64,000 nucleotides of DNA from Mycolicibacterium iranicum (GTDB lineage: Bacteria > Actinomycetota > Actinomycetes > Mycobacteriales > Mycobacteriaceae), in the NCBI RefSeq assembly GCF_002101705.1, contig NZ_LQPC01000047.1, forward strand, positions 124,001 to 188,000, written 5' to 3'. Position 1 is the stretch's first letter. The number at the start of each line of letters is the position of its first letter. Of the stretch, positions 27,975-36,710 are shown piece after piece. Below the pieces are notes generated by a model. It made no database searches. It had not been told where the DNA came from and saw nothing but the letters and a program-made list of their open reading frames with translations. A program made the translations under genes and the position numbers.

Positions 27975-29576
27975 CACCGGAAGCGTCAGCCTGGTCGCCT
28001 CGCCGAGATGCACGGTGTGCCGCGCGGTCGCGAACGTCGTTGCTCCCGAGGATAGTTCGCCCGTGCCTCGATTCCGGAGGAACCGCGGATGAGAGCCGCC
28101 CGCCACGAGGACGCGGATCCGCGACCCGGCAGGGAAGGTCCACGCAAGTGAGTCCAGCTCGATGCGCGCCGCTCCGGACGGCGCGGCGGCCAGGTAGCCG
28201 TCGCTGACGTTGCGTGAGCCGCCCTGGGCATCGACCTGGCTGATCCGGACGAACAGATCGTTGTACGGGTTCGGGCAGCTGTGCGACAACTGCACCTCGG
28301 GTGTTCCGATCACCTGCAGGTCGGTGGGCAGCGGATCGCTCGTAAACGTCAGCGTGTCGGCGCGCCGCGACAAGGAGGCATCGTCGCGGTAGCCGCCTGC
28401 GGGGGACAGGAGCCGTCCGCCGACGGTCGGGGTCGGGTCGGCAGGGTTGTAGACGAATGTCTGCGACTGGCCGGAATCCGGAGGGGAGGACTGCAATCCG
28501 CCACCGGGGGATGGAAAGAGGACGAGGTCTTTCGCTGCCGGCGGCCACTCGGGCAGGTCGCGCCAGCCGACACCGTTGACGTGGATGCGCACGGGCGCAC
28601 TCCGGGTGGGGGACTCGCCGCCAAGGTGGGTGCCGAGCCAATCGAGAGTCTCGCGGAGCACTGTCGGGGCAGCCTTGGTCATCATGTGGCCGTGGGTCCA
28701 CGGCCCGACGGTGAGGCCGGCGGTCACTCCGCGATCGCGCAGCTTCGTGTACTGCTCAAGTGTCTGTTCCAGGAACAGGTCCTGCCAGCCGGTGAGGAAC
28801 AGCACGGGCACTTCGCTGCTGGCCAAGACGTCGTCGAACCGCAGGCCCGTCCAGAACGGATCGTCGGGATCTGGATGGTCGAGCCACGTCTCGAACCACG
28901 GCGCACCGGTGCCGAGCAGCGCTCGGCTGGAAGCCCCGAGCGGAGAACCGAGCGACGCGCGGGTCACCAACCGCTGTGCGCGTGCCTGCCGCAGCAGCAG
29001 CCGGAGCCGGTTCGGGTTCTCCTGACGCGAAACGAGGTCGCTCCAGCCGAGGAAGTCGTTCAGCGCGAACGAGCCTGTGCCCCAGCGTGGTCCGCTGACA
29101 TCGTGCGGTCCCACGGTGATCACGGACGCCTTCAGTTCCGGCGGCGGATCGGAGTGCAGCGCCCACTGCGTCCAGCCGAGATACGACAGCCCGATCGTCG
29201 CGAACGTCCCGGTGAACCACGGCTGGTCGCGCAGCCACGCGACGGTGTCGGCACCGTCGGCGACCTCGTTGACGAACGGATCGAACTCACCCCCGGAACC
29301 GAATGTGCCGCGCACACTCTGGAACACCACGTGGTAACCCCGTGCCGCGTACACCGCGCCGAACAGGCCCGAGAACGGCCACCCGCGACCGTACGGGGCC
29401 CGCACGAGCAACGTGCCCGCGGGCGTTTGCGTCTGCGGGGCATAGTGGTCGGCGATCAGGTCGATGCCGTCGCGCATCGGTACCCGCACCCGGCGGTCGA
29501 CCGCGAACTCGGTGGTCGATGGCGGCAGCTGCAGCACGTTGCTGAGCCTCGCCATGGCAGCCTGCTGGAGCGTCAC
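27963..29576 (-). CDS. CocE/NonD family hydrolase (X-Pro dipeptidyl-peptidase S15 type)
   Basis: The 537-residue protein has an N-terminal alpha/beta-hydrolase (RVPMRDGIDLIADHYAP, LLVRAPYGRG) with nucleophile Ser131 in GLSYLGW, aspartate in LTGWQD and histidine in GPWTHGH, followed by the C-terminal jelly-roll domain from about residue 320. This is the layout of cocaine-esterase-type acyl hydrolases. No signal peptide is seen. A start at ATG 29555 is also possible. The natural ester or peptide substrate is unknown. Confidence 0.88.
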   Translation of the reverse strand: MTLQQAAMARLSNVLQLPPSTTEFAVDRRVRVPMRDGIDLIADHYAPQTQTPAGTLLVRAPYGRGWPFSGLFGAVYAARGYHVVFQSVRGTFGSGGEFDPFVNEVADGADTVAWLRDQPWFTGTFATIGLSYLGWTQWALHSDPPPELKASVITVGPHDVSGPRWGTGSFALNDFLGWSDLVSRQENPNRLRLLLRQARAQRLVTRASLGSPLGASSRALLGTGAPWFETWLDHPDPDDPFWTGLRFDDVLASSEVPVLFLTGWQDLFLEQTLEQYTKLRDRGVTAGLTVGPWTHGHMMTKAAPTVLRETLDWLGTHLGGESPTRSAPVRIHVNGVGWRDLPEWPPAAKDLVLFPSPGGGLQSSPPDSGQSQTFVYNPADPTPTVGGRLLSPAGGYRDDASLSRRADTLTFTSDPLPTDLQVIGTPEVQLSHSCPNPYNDLFVRISQVDAQGGSRNVSDGYLAAAPSGAARIELDSLAWTFPAGSRIRVLVAGGSHPRFLRNRGTGELSSGATTFATARHTVHLGEATRLTLPVSGD

Positions 29577-29616
29577 CCCACGAGGCTACGCAACGCCCGG
29601 TGGCACCTGATGGCCG

Positions 29617-30201
29617 CTAGTAGATGTAGAACGGGCTGAGCTCGTGGGCGCGCTGCAGGTTGGTCTGGATGCAGTCGGGGTCGGGGTTCGAGTAGATCGG
29701 GGAGTAGAACAGCGACTGCTGGATCACCCCGTAGCTCGTCTTGAACGCGACCATGCAGGTGATCCACCAGCGGTTGTTCCAGTCGGTGGGCTTCATGATC
29801 CAGTACTGGGCGGCGCGGTGGCCGTTGATGTCCAATTCGACGGCATCCGGTGGCAGCGTCTGCTCATAGGTGCGCCACACGAAGGCTTCGACGGCCATCT
29901 GATAGTTGCCGGCGTCGTACTTGCAGCGCAGGCTGTCCTCGGCAGTCGGCGGGGTGTAGGCCAAGCCGATGCGCTGGACGACGTCGAGCGGGATGTCGCG
30001 GCACGGATCGAACGGATCCGGGTCCGTGAGCTCGATCACCGGCGACTTGATCGTGGTGGTTGCGTTAGGCAGTGGTGCGAACGTGGACCGCAGGTCAACG
30101 CTCCCGGTCGTCGCGGGTCCGACAGGGTTGGCCTGCCAGACCACGACCACCGCTGCGACCAGCGCGCACAGCGCCGAGAACAGTCGCAGCTTGGCGACCA
30201 T
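29617..30201 (-). CDS. Exported DUF3558-like protein
   Basis: From ATG 30201 (gaggggg 7-8 bases upstream) the product is 194 residues: a short basic start, a hydrophobic helix (LFSALCALVAAVVVVW) that is a signal or anchor, then an extracellular domain with FDPCRDIPLDVVQRIGL and paired cysteines, like DUF3558 proteins of mycobacteria. Role unknown. A KstR-type motif lies about 90 bases upstream, suggesting it belongs to the cholesterol/lipid regulon, though the neighbouring metallophosphoesterase could be the target instead. Confidence 0.72.
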   Translation of the reverse strand: MVAKLRLFSALCALVAAVVVVWQANPVGPATTGSVDLRSTFAPLPNATTTIKSPVIELTDPDPFDPCRDIPLDVVQRIGLAYTPPTAEDSLRCKYDAGNYQMAVEAFVWRTYEQTLPPDAVELDINGHRAAQYWIMKPTDWNNRWWITCMVAFKTSYGVIQQSLFYSPIYSNPDPDCIQTNLQRAHELSPFYIY

Positions 30202-30292
30202 CGTGAACCCCCTCGGGTGCCGGTTGGTGTCGTCGGACACACAACGTGTCCCGGGAGTGTATCGGGCCTTGCGGGGCCGCCGGGCGGGAACT

Positions 30293-30306
30293 TAGAACCT
30301 GTTCTA
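30293..30306. promoter_or_regulatory. KstR-type operator (TAGAAC-N2-GTTCTA)
   Basis: The perfect 6+2+6 palindrome fits the published KstR consensus TnnAACnnGTTnnA. It lies between the divergent DUF3558-like and metallophosphoesterase genes, 92 bases before the former's ATG and about 34 bases upstream of the latter's -10 box. Confidence 0.65.
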
Positions 30307-30339
30307 GTTGCCACCGGGTGGCCGGCCCATGTCCACCAG

Positions 30340-30345
30340 TAGGCT
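30340..30345 (+). promoter_or_regulatory. -10 element (TAGGCT) of the metallophosphoesterase-pptT-truB operon
   Basis: The TANNNT box lies 8 bases before GTG 30354, giving a near-leaderless transcript that would cover three overlapping genes. Confidence 0.5.
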
Positions 30346-30353
30346 GACGGGTT

Positions 30354-31301
30354 GTGACCACTGACGAACGGCGCCCGACGTTGTGGGCGGTCAGTGACCT
30401 TCATACCGGACACACCGGCAACAAGCCGGTCACCGAGTCGCTGCATCCGGCCTCGCCCGACGACTGGCTGATCGTCGCCGGCGACGTCGCCGAACGCACC
30501 GACGAGATCCGGTGGGCACTCGATCTGCTGCGCAAGCGCTTCGCCAAGGTGATCTGGATTCCCGGCAATCACGAGCTGTGGACAACCCAGCGCGACCCGA
30601 TGCAGATCTTCGGCAAGGCGCGCTACGACTACCTGGTCAACATGTGCGACGAGATGGGCATCATCACCCCCGAGCATCCCTATCCGGTGTGGACCGAAGA
30701 GGGCGGGCCCGCGACGATCGTCCCGATGTTCCTGCTCTACGACTACTCGTTCCTGCCCCAGGGCGCGGGAACCAAGGCCGAGGGCCTGGCGATCGCCAAG
30801 GAGAAAAACATCGTCGGCACCGACGAGTACCTGCTCTCGGCGGAGCCGTATTCGACGCGCGATGCGTGGTGCCGCGACCGCGTGAACTACACCCGCAAGC
30901 GGCTCGAGGATCTTGACTGGATGATGCCGACCGTCCAGGTCAACCACTTCCCGATGGTGCGCGAACCCTGCGACGCGATGTTCTATCCCGAGTTCTCGCT
31001 GTGGTGCGGCACCACTGCCACCGCCGACTGGCACACTCGCTACAACGCGATCTGCTCGGTGTACGGCCATCTCCATATCCCGCGCACCACGTGGTATGAC
31101 GGCGTGCGGTTCGAAGAAGTCTCTGTCGGCTATCCGCGAGAGTGGCGGCGCCGCAGGCCTTATCGCTGGCTGCGCCAGATTCTGCCGGACCCGAAGTATG
31201 CGCCCGGCTACCTCAACGAGTTCGGGGGCCACTTCCAGATCACGCAGGAGATGCGCGAGAACGCGGCGAAGATGCAACAGCGGATCAAGGACCGGGCGTG
31301 A
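30354..31301 (+). CDS. Calcineurin-like metallophosphoesterase
   Basis: The 315-residue protein has all five metallophosphoesterase metal motifs: SDLHTGH, GDVAER, GNHEL, VNHFP and YGHLH. It is the homologue of Rv2795c, the gene always found before pptT in mycobacteria. A link with hydrolysing the phosphopantetheine arm has been suggested for this gene pair (as PptH), opposing PptT. It overlaps pptT by 4 bases, in line with that. Confidence 0.92.
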   Translation: MTTDERRPTLWAVSDLHTGHTGNKPVTESLHPASPDDWLIVAGDVAERTDEIRWALDLLRKRFAKVIWIPGNHELWTTQRDPMQIFGKARYDYLVNMCDEMGIITPEHPYPVWTEEGGPATIVPMFLLYDYSFLPQGAGTKAEGLAIAKEKNIVGTDEYLLSAEPYSTRDAWCRDRVNYTRKRLEDLDWMMPTVQVNHFPMVREPCDAMFYPEFSLWCGTTATADWHTRYNAICSVYGHLHIPRTTWYDGVRFEEVSVGYPREWRRRRPYRWLRQILPDPKYAPGYLNEFGGHFQITQEMRENAAKMQQRIKDRA

Positions 31302-31984
31302 TCGCAGCACCCCTGCTTGCCGGAGTGCTGCCCGGCGGCGTCGACGCCTTGGCTGCAGCCGAGTTGTACTCGGACCCAAGGGAGCTCGCACCGCTGCCCG
31401 AGGAGGAGCCGCTGATCGCCAAGTCGGTGGCCAAGCGGCGCAACGAGTTCATCACCGTCCGCTACTGCGCGCGTCAGGCGCTCGTCGACCTGGGTATGGA
31501 GCCGGTGCCGATCCTCAAGGGGGACAAGGGCGAACCCTGCTGGCCCGACGGCGTCGTCGGCAGCCTCACCCATTGCGAGGGCTTCCGAGGCGCGGCGATC
31601 GGCCTTCGCGAGCAGGTGCGTTCACTGGGCATCGACGCCGAGCCGCACGACGTGCTCCCCAACGGTGTCCTCGACGCGATCAGCCTGCCCATCGAACGGC
31701 ACGAACTCGGCACGATGCCCGGCGGTGTGCACTGGGACCGAGTGTTGTTCTGTGCCAAAGAGGCGACCTACAAGGCGTGGTACCCGCTGACGCATCGGTG
31801 GCTGGGCTTCGAGGACGCTCATATCACCTTCGACGTCGACAGCTCCGACGGCACGGGCCAGCGCGGCACGTTCACGTCGAGGATCCTGATCGATCCGGCC
31901 GCCGAGTCCGGCCCGCCGCTGACGTCGCTGTCGGGTCGTTGGTCGGTGCGCGACGGAATCGCCCTGACCGCAATCGTGCTGTGA
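31298..31984 (+). CDS. pptT: 4'-phosphopantetheinyl transferase (Sfp/EntD type)
   Basis: The 228-residue enzyme transfers phosphopantetheine from CoA to carrier domains of polyketide, peptide and fatty-acid synthases needed for mycolic acids and siderophores. Key motifs are GSLTHCEGF, GIDAEPHD (Mg-binding Asp and Glu) and FCAKEATYKAWYP. Length equals mycobacterial PptT. The GTG start overlaps the metallophosphoesterase stop, and the stop overlaps truB. Confidence 0.95.
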   Translation: MIAAPLLAGVLPGGVDALAAAELYSDPRELAPLPEEEPLIAKSVAKRRNEFITVRYCARQALVDLGMEPVPILKGDKGEPCWPDGVVGSLTHCEGFRGAAIGLREQVRSLGIDAEPHDVLPNGVLDAISLPIERHELGTMPGGVHWDRVLFCAKEATYKAWYPLTHRWLGFEDAHITFDVDSSDGTGQRGTFTSRILIDPAAESGPPLTSLSGRWSVRDGIALTAIVL

Positions 31985-32862
31985 CAGCAGCCGGACTGGT
32001 CGTCGTCGACAAACGCGGAGGCATGACGAGCCACGATGTCGTCGGCCGCTGCCGCCGCCTGTTCGGCACCCGCAAGGTGGGGCATGCCGGCACCCTGGAC
32101 CCGATGGCGACCGGTGTGCTGGTGGTCGGGATCGAACGCGCCACCAAGATCCTCGGTCTGCTGACGGCCACGGACAAGTCGTATGAGGCGACGATCCGGC
32201 TGGGGCAGACCACCTCCACCGAGGACGCCGAAGGTGAACTGCTGAAGCAGGTTTCGGCGGCTCATGTGACCGGCGCGCAGATCGACGCCGCCATCGCGCC
32301 GTTGCGAGGGCAGATCGAGCAGGTGCCGTCGGCGGTGAGTGCGATCAAGGTCGACGGCAAACGCGCCTACCAGATGGTGCGCGAAGGCCAGACCGTGGAG
32401 ATGTCCGCCCGGCCTGTTCGCATCGATCGATTCGACGTCCTTGCCGTCCGGCACGCCGGCGATCTCGTCGATGTCGACGTGGTCGTGGACTGTTCGAGCG
32501 GCACCTATATCCGGGCGCTGGCACGCGATGTGGGGGCCGCGCTCGGAGTCGGCGGTCACCTCACCGCGCTGCGGCGTACCCGCGTCGGAGGCTTCGGGCT
32601 CGACCAGGCCCGCACCTTGGAGCAGCTGGCCGATGACGCCCGAGTCAGCTACACGTTGGACGAGGCGTGCCTGCGGGCGTTTCCGCGCCGCGACCTCAGC
32701 GAGGCGGAGGTCATCGACGTGAGTCACGGACGTCCGTTGTCGCCCGCCGGAATCGGCGGTGTGTACGCCGCGACGGCACCAGACGGACGGGTGATGGCAC
32801 TGTTGGAGGACGCCGGCTCGCGGACGAAGTCGGTCGTCGTGATCCGTCCGGCCACGCTCTGA
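31981..32862 (+). CDS. truB: tRNA pseudouridine(55) synthase
   Basis: The 293-residue enzyme makes pseudouridine 55 in the T-loop of tRNA. Catalytic Asp40 lies in GHAGTLDPMATG. Other motifs are KSYEATIRLG, SAIKVDGKRAY and CSSGTYIRALARD, with a C-terminal PUA-like part. GTG start overlaps the pptT stop. Confidence 0.96.
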   Translation: MTAAGLVVVDKRGGMTSHDVVGRCRRLFGTRKVGHAGTLDPMATGVLVVGIERATKILGLLTATDKSYEATIRLGQTTSTEDAEGELLKQVSAAHVTGAQIDAAIAPLRGQIEQVPSAVSAIKVDGKRAYQMVREGQTVEMSARPVRIDRFDVLAVRHAGDLVDVDVVVDCSSGTYIRALARDVGAALGVGGHLTALRRTRVGGFGLDQARTLEQLADDARVSYTLDEACLRAFPRRDLSEAEVIDVSHGRPLSPAGIGGVYAATAPDGRVMALLEDAGSRTKSVVVIRPATL

Positions 32863-32885
32863 GTCGACGCGGTAGAACTGCGGGC

Positions 32886-33077
32886 ATGAGAGACAACATC
32901 CTCTACTCGCCCGAGACCAGCGCCCTGCTGTTGGCGATGACCGCGCTGCAAACCGTCCGGGGTGTGCCCGCGCGCGAGGCCCTCGACCGTGCCTACGACA
33001 TCTGGGACGCGCACGAAGCCCGGTCGTGGGAGGCTTCCGAGCTGACCGCGCTCGTGGACCATCTCAGCGGGAGCTGA
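32886..33077 (+). CDS. Small conserved hypothetical protein
   Basis: The 63-residue acidic, helical protein (begins MRDNILYSPETS, with EALDRAYDIWDAHEARSW) resembles short mycobacterial proteins of unknown role. ATG 32886 is the only sensible start. It sits 23 bases after truB and 57 bases before a response regulator, same strand. I do not recognise a domain. Confidence 0.6.
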   Translation: MRDNILYSPETSALLLAMTALQTVRGVPAREALDRAYDIWDAHEARSWEASELTALVDHLSGS

Positions 33078-33134
33078 AACGGGGCCGGCGTCGGCCAACG
33101 CTCGCCTAACGGTGGATGTGGGCACTATGTGCAG

Positions 33135-33791
33135 ATGCGCGTTTTGGTGGTCGAGGATGAGGTGGTGTTGGCCGATGCGATCGCGGCCGGGCTGCGGCGA
33201 TACGCGATGGCGGTGGACGTCGCCTACGACGGGGCAACGGCGTCGGAACGGGTCATGGTCAACGATTACGACGTCGTCGTACTCGACCGCGACCTGCCGG
33301 CGATGCCAGGTGACGAGGTGTGTCGGAGGATGGTCGAGGCTGGGGCCGACGCGCGGATACTGATGCTCACCGCCGCGACGGCCGTGGCGGACCGGGTCGC
33401 CGGACTGCAGTTGGGGGCCGACGACTATCTCATCAAGCCGTTCGCTTTCGCCGAACTGGCCGCACGCGTGCAGACTCTCAGCCGACGAGCGCGTCCCGCG
33501 GCGGCGCCGGTGTTGCAGCGGTCGGGCATCCGGCTCGACACGCATCGGCGAGTGGTGTCTCGCGACGGGGCACCGGTATCTCTCACCCCCAAGGAATTCA
33601 GTGTGCTCGGCGAGCTGCTGCGGGCAGAAGGTGGTGTGGTCTCGGCCGAACAACTGTTGGAGAAGTCCTGGGACGAAAACGCCGACCCGTTCACGGGTGC
33701 GGTCCGCTACACGATCATGACGCTGCGCCGGAAGCTCGGCGAGCCACCGGTGATCGTCACCGAGCCGGGCGCGGGGTATTGCATCCGATGA
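33135..33791 (+). CDS. OmpR/PhoB-type response regulator
   Basis: The 218-residue protein has a receiver domain with acidic pair EDE near residue 8, phosphoacceptor Asp51 in VLDRDLP, Thr in LMLTAAT and Lys in YLIKPFAF. The C-terminal winged helix includes LTPKEFSVLGELLRA and RYTIMTLRRKLG. ATG 33135 fits the family start; GTG 33129 adds two residues. It overlaps the histidine kinase gene by 4 bases, so they form a cognate pair. Confidence 0.93.
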   Translation: MRVLVVEDEVVLADAIAAGLRRYAMAVDVAYDGATASERVMVNDYDVVVLDRDLPAMPGDEVCRRMVEAGADARILMLTAATAVADRVAGLQLGADDYLIKPFAFAELAARVQTLSRRARPAAAPVLQRSGIRLDTHRRVVSRDGAPVSLTPKEFSVLGELLRAEGGVVSAEQLLEKSWDENADPFTGAVRYTIMTLRRKLGEPPVIVTEPGAGYCIR

Positions 33792-34954
33792 AGCATCGCT
33801 CGACGATTCGTCTGCGGCTCACCCTTCTGTACGCCTGCACGTTCTTCGTTTCCAGTGCAGTGCTGGTGATCATGATGTACCTGTATGTCGACCAGTCGCT
33901 GGATCGGCGGCTCGGCGCCGGCGCGGAGGCCATCGCCCGGCAGATCCTGCTCGGAGAAGGCGGACAACAGGCGCGGCCCATCGCCAATCGCCTCATCACG
34001 GCGATCACCGAGCAAGCCCAAGCCCGCCGCCGGGAAACCCTGCGAGCCATGGTCGTGTGGTCGGTGGTGTCTCTCGGTGCTGCCGGTGTGATTGCTGTCG
34101 GGACCGGATGGCTGCTGGCGGGCCGTGTGCTGAAACCTCTTCAGCAGATCACCGCGACTGCGCGCCGGGTTGTGGACACGAACTTGGGAGAGCGGATCGC
34201 ACTTGCCGGTCCGAACGACGAAATCAAGCATTTGGCAGACACTTTCGATGCCATGTTGGAGCGATTGGACAGGTCGTTCGACGGTCAGCGGCGATTCGTC
34301 GCCAACGCGTCTCATGAATTGCGCACGCCGCTGACCATCAACAGAACGCTCATCGAGGTCGCCCTCGACGACCCCGAGGCTCCCGATTCGCTTCGACACC
34401 TGGGCGCCACGCTGCTCGCGGTCAATTCCCGCCACGAGAGACTCATCGAGGGTCTGTTGACGCTGGCCGGTAGCCATCAGCTTGCCACCAAGGCGAGGGT
34501 TCCGGTGGCCGAGCTGGTGCGTCGTGTGATCGGCAGTCTCGAGTCGGATGCAGAGCGCGCGCAGGTAGTGGTGACCGCCCGGCTCGACGAGGTGTACATC
34601 GAGGGCGACGCCGTGCTGTGGGAACGTCTGGCCCACAACGTGATCGACAACGCCATCCGGTACAACCTCGCCGAAGGGGGCCAGGTGTGGGTTGATCTGT
34701 CCCGGGTGCGCGCCGACATGCGCCTCGTCGTCACCAACACGGGTCCCGTCGTCGCCGACGACACCGTGCCCGCGTTGTTCGAACCGTTCCGCCGCGCAGT
34801 GGTCGAGGACAGAGTCGCCAACAGCAACCGGGGCGCCGGCCTGGGTCTGTCGATAGTGCGTTCTGTGGCAACGGCGCACGGCGGAACGGTCCATGCGGTG
34901 GCCCGCCCGGAGGGCGGGCTCACCGTCACTGTCACGCTGGCTGCCATTCAGTAG
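33788..34954 (+). CDS. Sensor histidine kinase
   Basis: The 388-residue membrane kinase has a first TM segment (about 12-32), a short extracytoplasmic stretch to about 85, a second TM segment (about 88-112), HAMP, the dimerisation helix with phospho-His176 in ASHELRTPL, and an ATPase domain with N box (NVIDNAIRYN) and G2 (GAGLGLSIVRS). The signal is unknown. Next to it, on the other strand, is a hemophore-like gene, which might be a target. The two 3' ends overlap by 7 bases. Confidence 0.93.
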   Translation: MKHRSTIRLRLTLLYACTFFVSSAVLVIMMYLYVDQSLDRRLGAGAEAIARQILLGEGGQQARPIANRLITAITEQAQARRRETLRAMVVWSVVSLGAAGVIAVGTGWLLAGRVLKPLQQITATARRVVDTNLGERIALAGPNDEIKHLADTFDAMLERLDRSFDGQRRFVANASHELRTPLTINRTLIEVALDDPEAPDSLRHLGATLLAVNSRHERLIEGLLTLAGSHQLATKARVPVAELVRRVIGSLESDAERAQVVVTARLDEVYIEGDAVLWERLAHNVIDNAIRYNLAEGGQVWVDLSRVRADMRLVVTNTGPVVADDTVPALFEPFRRAVVEDRVANSNRGAGLGLSIVRSVATAHGGTVHAVARPEGGLTVTVTLAAIQ

Positions 34955-35328
34955 TTGTGGCATGTCTGCGCGACCCGCTGGAGCTTGGCCACCGTGTTCT
35001 GCCCTTGCGGCGTGTCCCGTCGCGTCTCGATGATGCGCCGGACGTCAGGGTTGCGGTCGAGGAATCCGTCCACCTTGGCGCGCCGCTCGGCAACGGGAAG
35101 CGCCAGCAATGCCTGCGCCTTCGTTTGCGCCTCGGGGCGATTGCGTAGCCGCTCCGCGGCCCGTGGCGCCTCGACGTTCAGAGCTTCGGCGATCTGCTGG
35201 TACGTACATGTGGTCTCGATCAGCGGTCCGCCCGTTTGCGATGCCGCGATCGGGGCGTAGGTCACTGCCCAGACGGCCGCTGCTACCGCTGTGGCGACCA
35301 GGGAGGTGCCAAAACGAAGTCCTGCCAT
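34948..35328 (-). CDS. Secreted hemophore-like protein (Rv0203 type)
   Basis: The 126-residue protein has an N-terminal signal peptide (about 30 residues, ending near IAASQ), then a helical domain with one cysteine near each end (TTCTYQQIA and QTCHNY) and RAAERLRNRP and LALPVAERRAKV helices. This is the pattern of mycobacterial hemophore-related proteins, which bind heme outside the cell. Heme binding by this one is inferred. ATG 35328 has aaggac just upstream. Confidence 0.78.
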   Translation of the reverse strand: MAGLRFGTSLVATAVAAAVWAVTYAPIAASQTGGPLIETTCTYQQIAEALNVEAPRAAERLRNRPEAQTKAQALLALPVAERRAKVDGFLDRNPDVRRIIETRRDTPQGQNTVAKLQRVAQTCHNY

Positions 35329-35428
35329 GGGTGGGTCCTTTCTGCGTGGTCCGACGTGCCGCTCACGTCGCACCGCCATCAGACCAAGCGCGATGTTGGG
35401 TGCGCGTTGGGCAGCTGAACGTGGACGG

Positions 35429-35478
35429 TTGACGTACGCAGAGGCACCTTCTAAAGTGCAAGCAAGTACTTGCTTGCA
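35429..35478 (+). promoter_or_regulatory. TetR-gene promoter with perfect 22-bp palindromic operator
   Basis: TTGACG (35429-35434), a 17-base spacer and TAAAGT (35452-35457) form a consensus-like promoter. Immediately after, 35457-35478 is a perfect 22-base palindrome (tgcaagcaagt and its complement), covering the expected start site. aggagg follows at about 35480. The placement predicts tight autorepression by the TetR protein. Confidence 0.85.
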
Positions 35479-35492
35479 TAGGAGGTCCGGGG

Positions 35493-36068
35493 ATGGCTCA
35501 GCCGAAATGGGATGCCACACAGTTGGCTGTTCTCGACGCCGCGGTGACGTGCGCCGAGCAGGTGGGCTTTGGAGCCATGACGACCCGTCGCGTCGCCGAG
35601 CTTGCCGGTGTGAACGAGGTGACCATTTTCCGTCGCTTCGGCTCGAAGGCAGGACTCGTGGCGGCTGCATTCGAGCGCGAGGCTGCGACGATCGCAAGTT
35701 CTGTCGGCGACTACACGGGCGATCTGCGGGCAGACCTGCTGCGCATGGTGGCCTCGATCTGGGACGCAACGGGTCGCCGCAAGAACGTGCTGCCGACGAT
35801 CTTGTCCGAACTCGCCAACAATGACGAACTACGTTCGGCGGCAACGTATTCGATTGGCGAAGTCGGAAGGGTTGCCGGAATTCTGGCTCGTTACCAGAAC
35901 GAAGGCGCTCTCATCGAGGAACCGCCGCTGCAGGCGTACGCATCTCTGGTAGGCCCCCTGGTGTACCTCGGGATCGTCTCACGCCTGCTCCCCGAGCCTC
36001 CGACCGTCAACCTCGAAGCCCACGTCAGTCACTACCTGCAAGGCCGAGCCCAGAAGGAAACACGATGA
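35493..36068 (+). CDS. TetR family transcriptional regulator
   Basis: The 191-residue regulator has the N-terminal TetR helix-turn-helix (AVTCAEQVGFGAMTTRRVAELAGVNEVTIFRRFGSK, split across residues 13-48) and a variable ligand domain. ATG 35493 has a strong aggagg site. The gene is preceded by its likely operator and overlaps the HXXEE protein gene by 4 bases, so it controls that gene too. Effector unknown. Confidence 0.93.
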   Translation: MAQPKWDATQLAVLDAAVTCAEQVGFGAMTTRRVAELAGVNEVTIFRRFGSKAGLVAAAFEREAATIASSVGDYTGDLRADLLRMVASIWDATGRRKNVLPTILSELANNDELRSAATYSIGEVGRVAGILARYQNEGALIEEPPLQAYASLVGPLVYLGIVSRLLPEPPTVNLEAHVSHYLQGRAQKETR

Positions 36069-36706
36069 GCACTACAGCCCTCACCTACTCCGTGCACGAG
36101 TACCGCCGCTACACCCGAGCTACCCAATGGCTCAACGGGACTGGCGCGGTGATTGCCATCGCCCTCGGCGTCTTCATCCTGGTCGACCCGGGCAGGCGCA
36201 CCGACCCTGACTGGGTGTTCTGGCTGATCTGGCCCATCGCGACGCTGCACACGATCGAGGAGTACCTGTGGCCCGGAGGTTTCCTGAAGTATTTCAACGC
36301 GGTGGCCTGGCGAAGCGGCGATCCGCACGGACCGCTGACGGCCCGCCGAGCATTCTTCACAGATGCCGTTGCAGGCCTGTTCAATCCGATCGCCATTCTC
36401 GCCTTGAGCTTCGTCTACCTGCCCGCCGTGTGGTTCTTCGTCGGCGTGCTGCTGATCAACGGGTTCTTCCACATCGTCGAGACCCTGAAGACGGGGCGGT
36501 ATTTCCCGGGTGCCGTCACAGGGGCGCTGCTGTATCTTCCGGGATTCACCGCCATCACGATGTTCTACGTCAACCGGGGGCTGGTCACCGGCCACGATCT
36601 AGCCGTGATGTTCGCGCTGGCAACGGGTTTCACCGCGGGTTTCTTCGCCATGGTACGGAGCTGGCAACGCCGCGATGAGAGATCGCCCGCGCTGGTCCAC
36701 GCCTGA
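36065..36706 (+). CDS. HXXEE-domain integral membrane protein
   Basis: The 213-residue protein has about six hydrophobic segments and the conserved motif HTIEEY in the second (near residue 61), plus FFHIVET near residue 137, hallmarks of the HXXEE family. The His and Glu residues inside the membrane suggest a metal-dependent enzyme or transporter, but no member is well characterised. It is co-transcribed with its TetR repressor. Confidence 0.82.
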   Translation: MSTTALTYSVHEYRRYTRATQWLNGTGAVIAIALGVFILVDPGRRTDPDWVFWLIWPIATLHTIEEYLWPGGFLKYFNAVAWRSGDPHGPLTARRAFFTDAVAGLFNPIAILALSFVYLPAVWFFVGVLLINGFFHIVETLKTGRYFPGAVTGALLYLPGFTAITMFYVNRGLVTGHDLAVMFALATGFTAGFFAMVRSWQRRDERSPALVHA

Positions 36707-36710
36707 TCGC

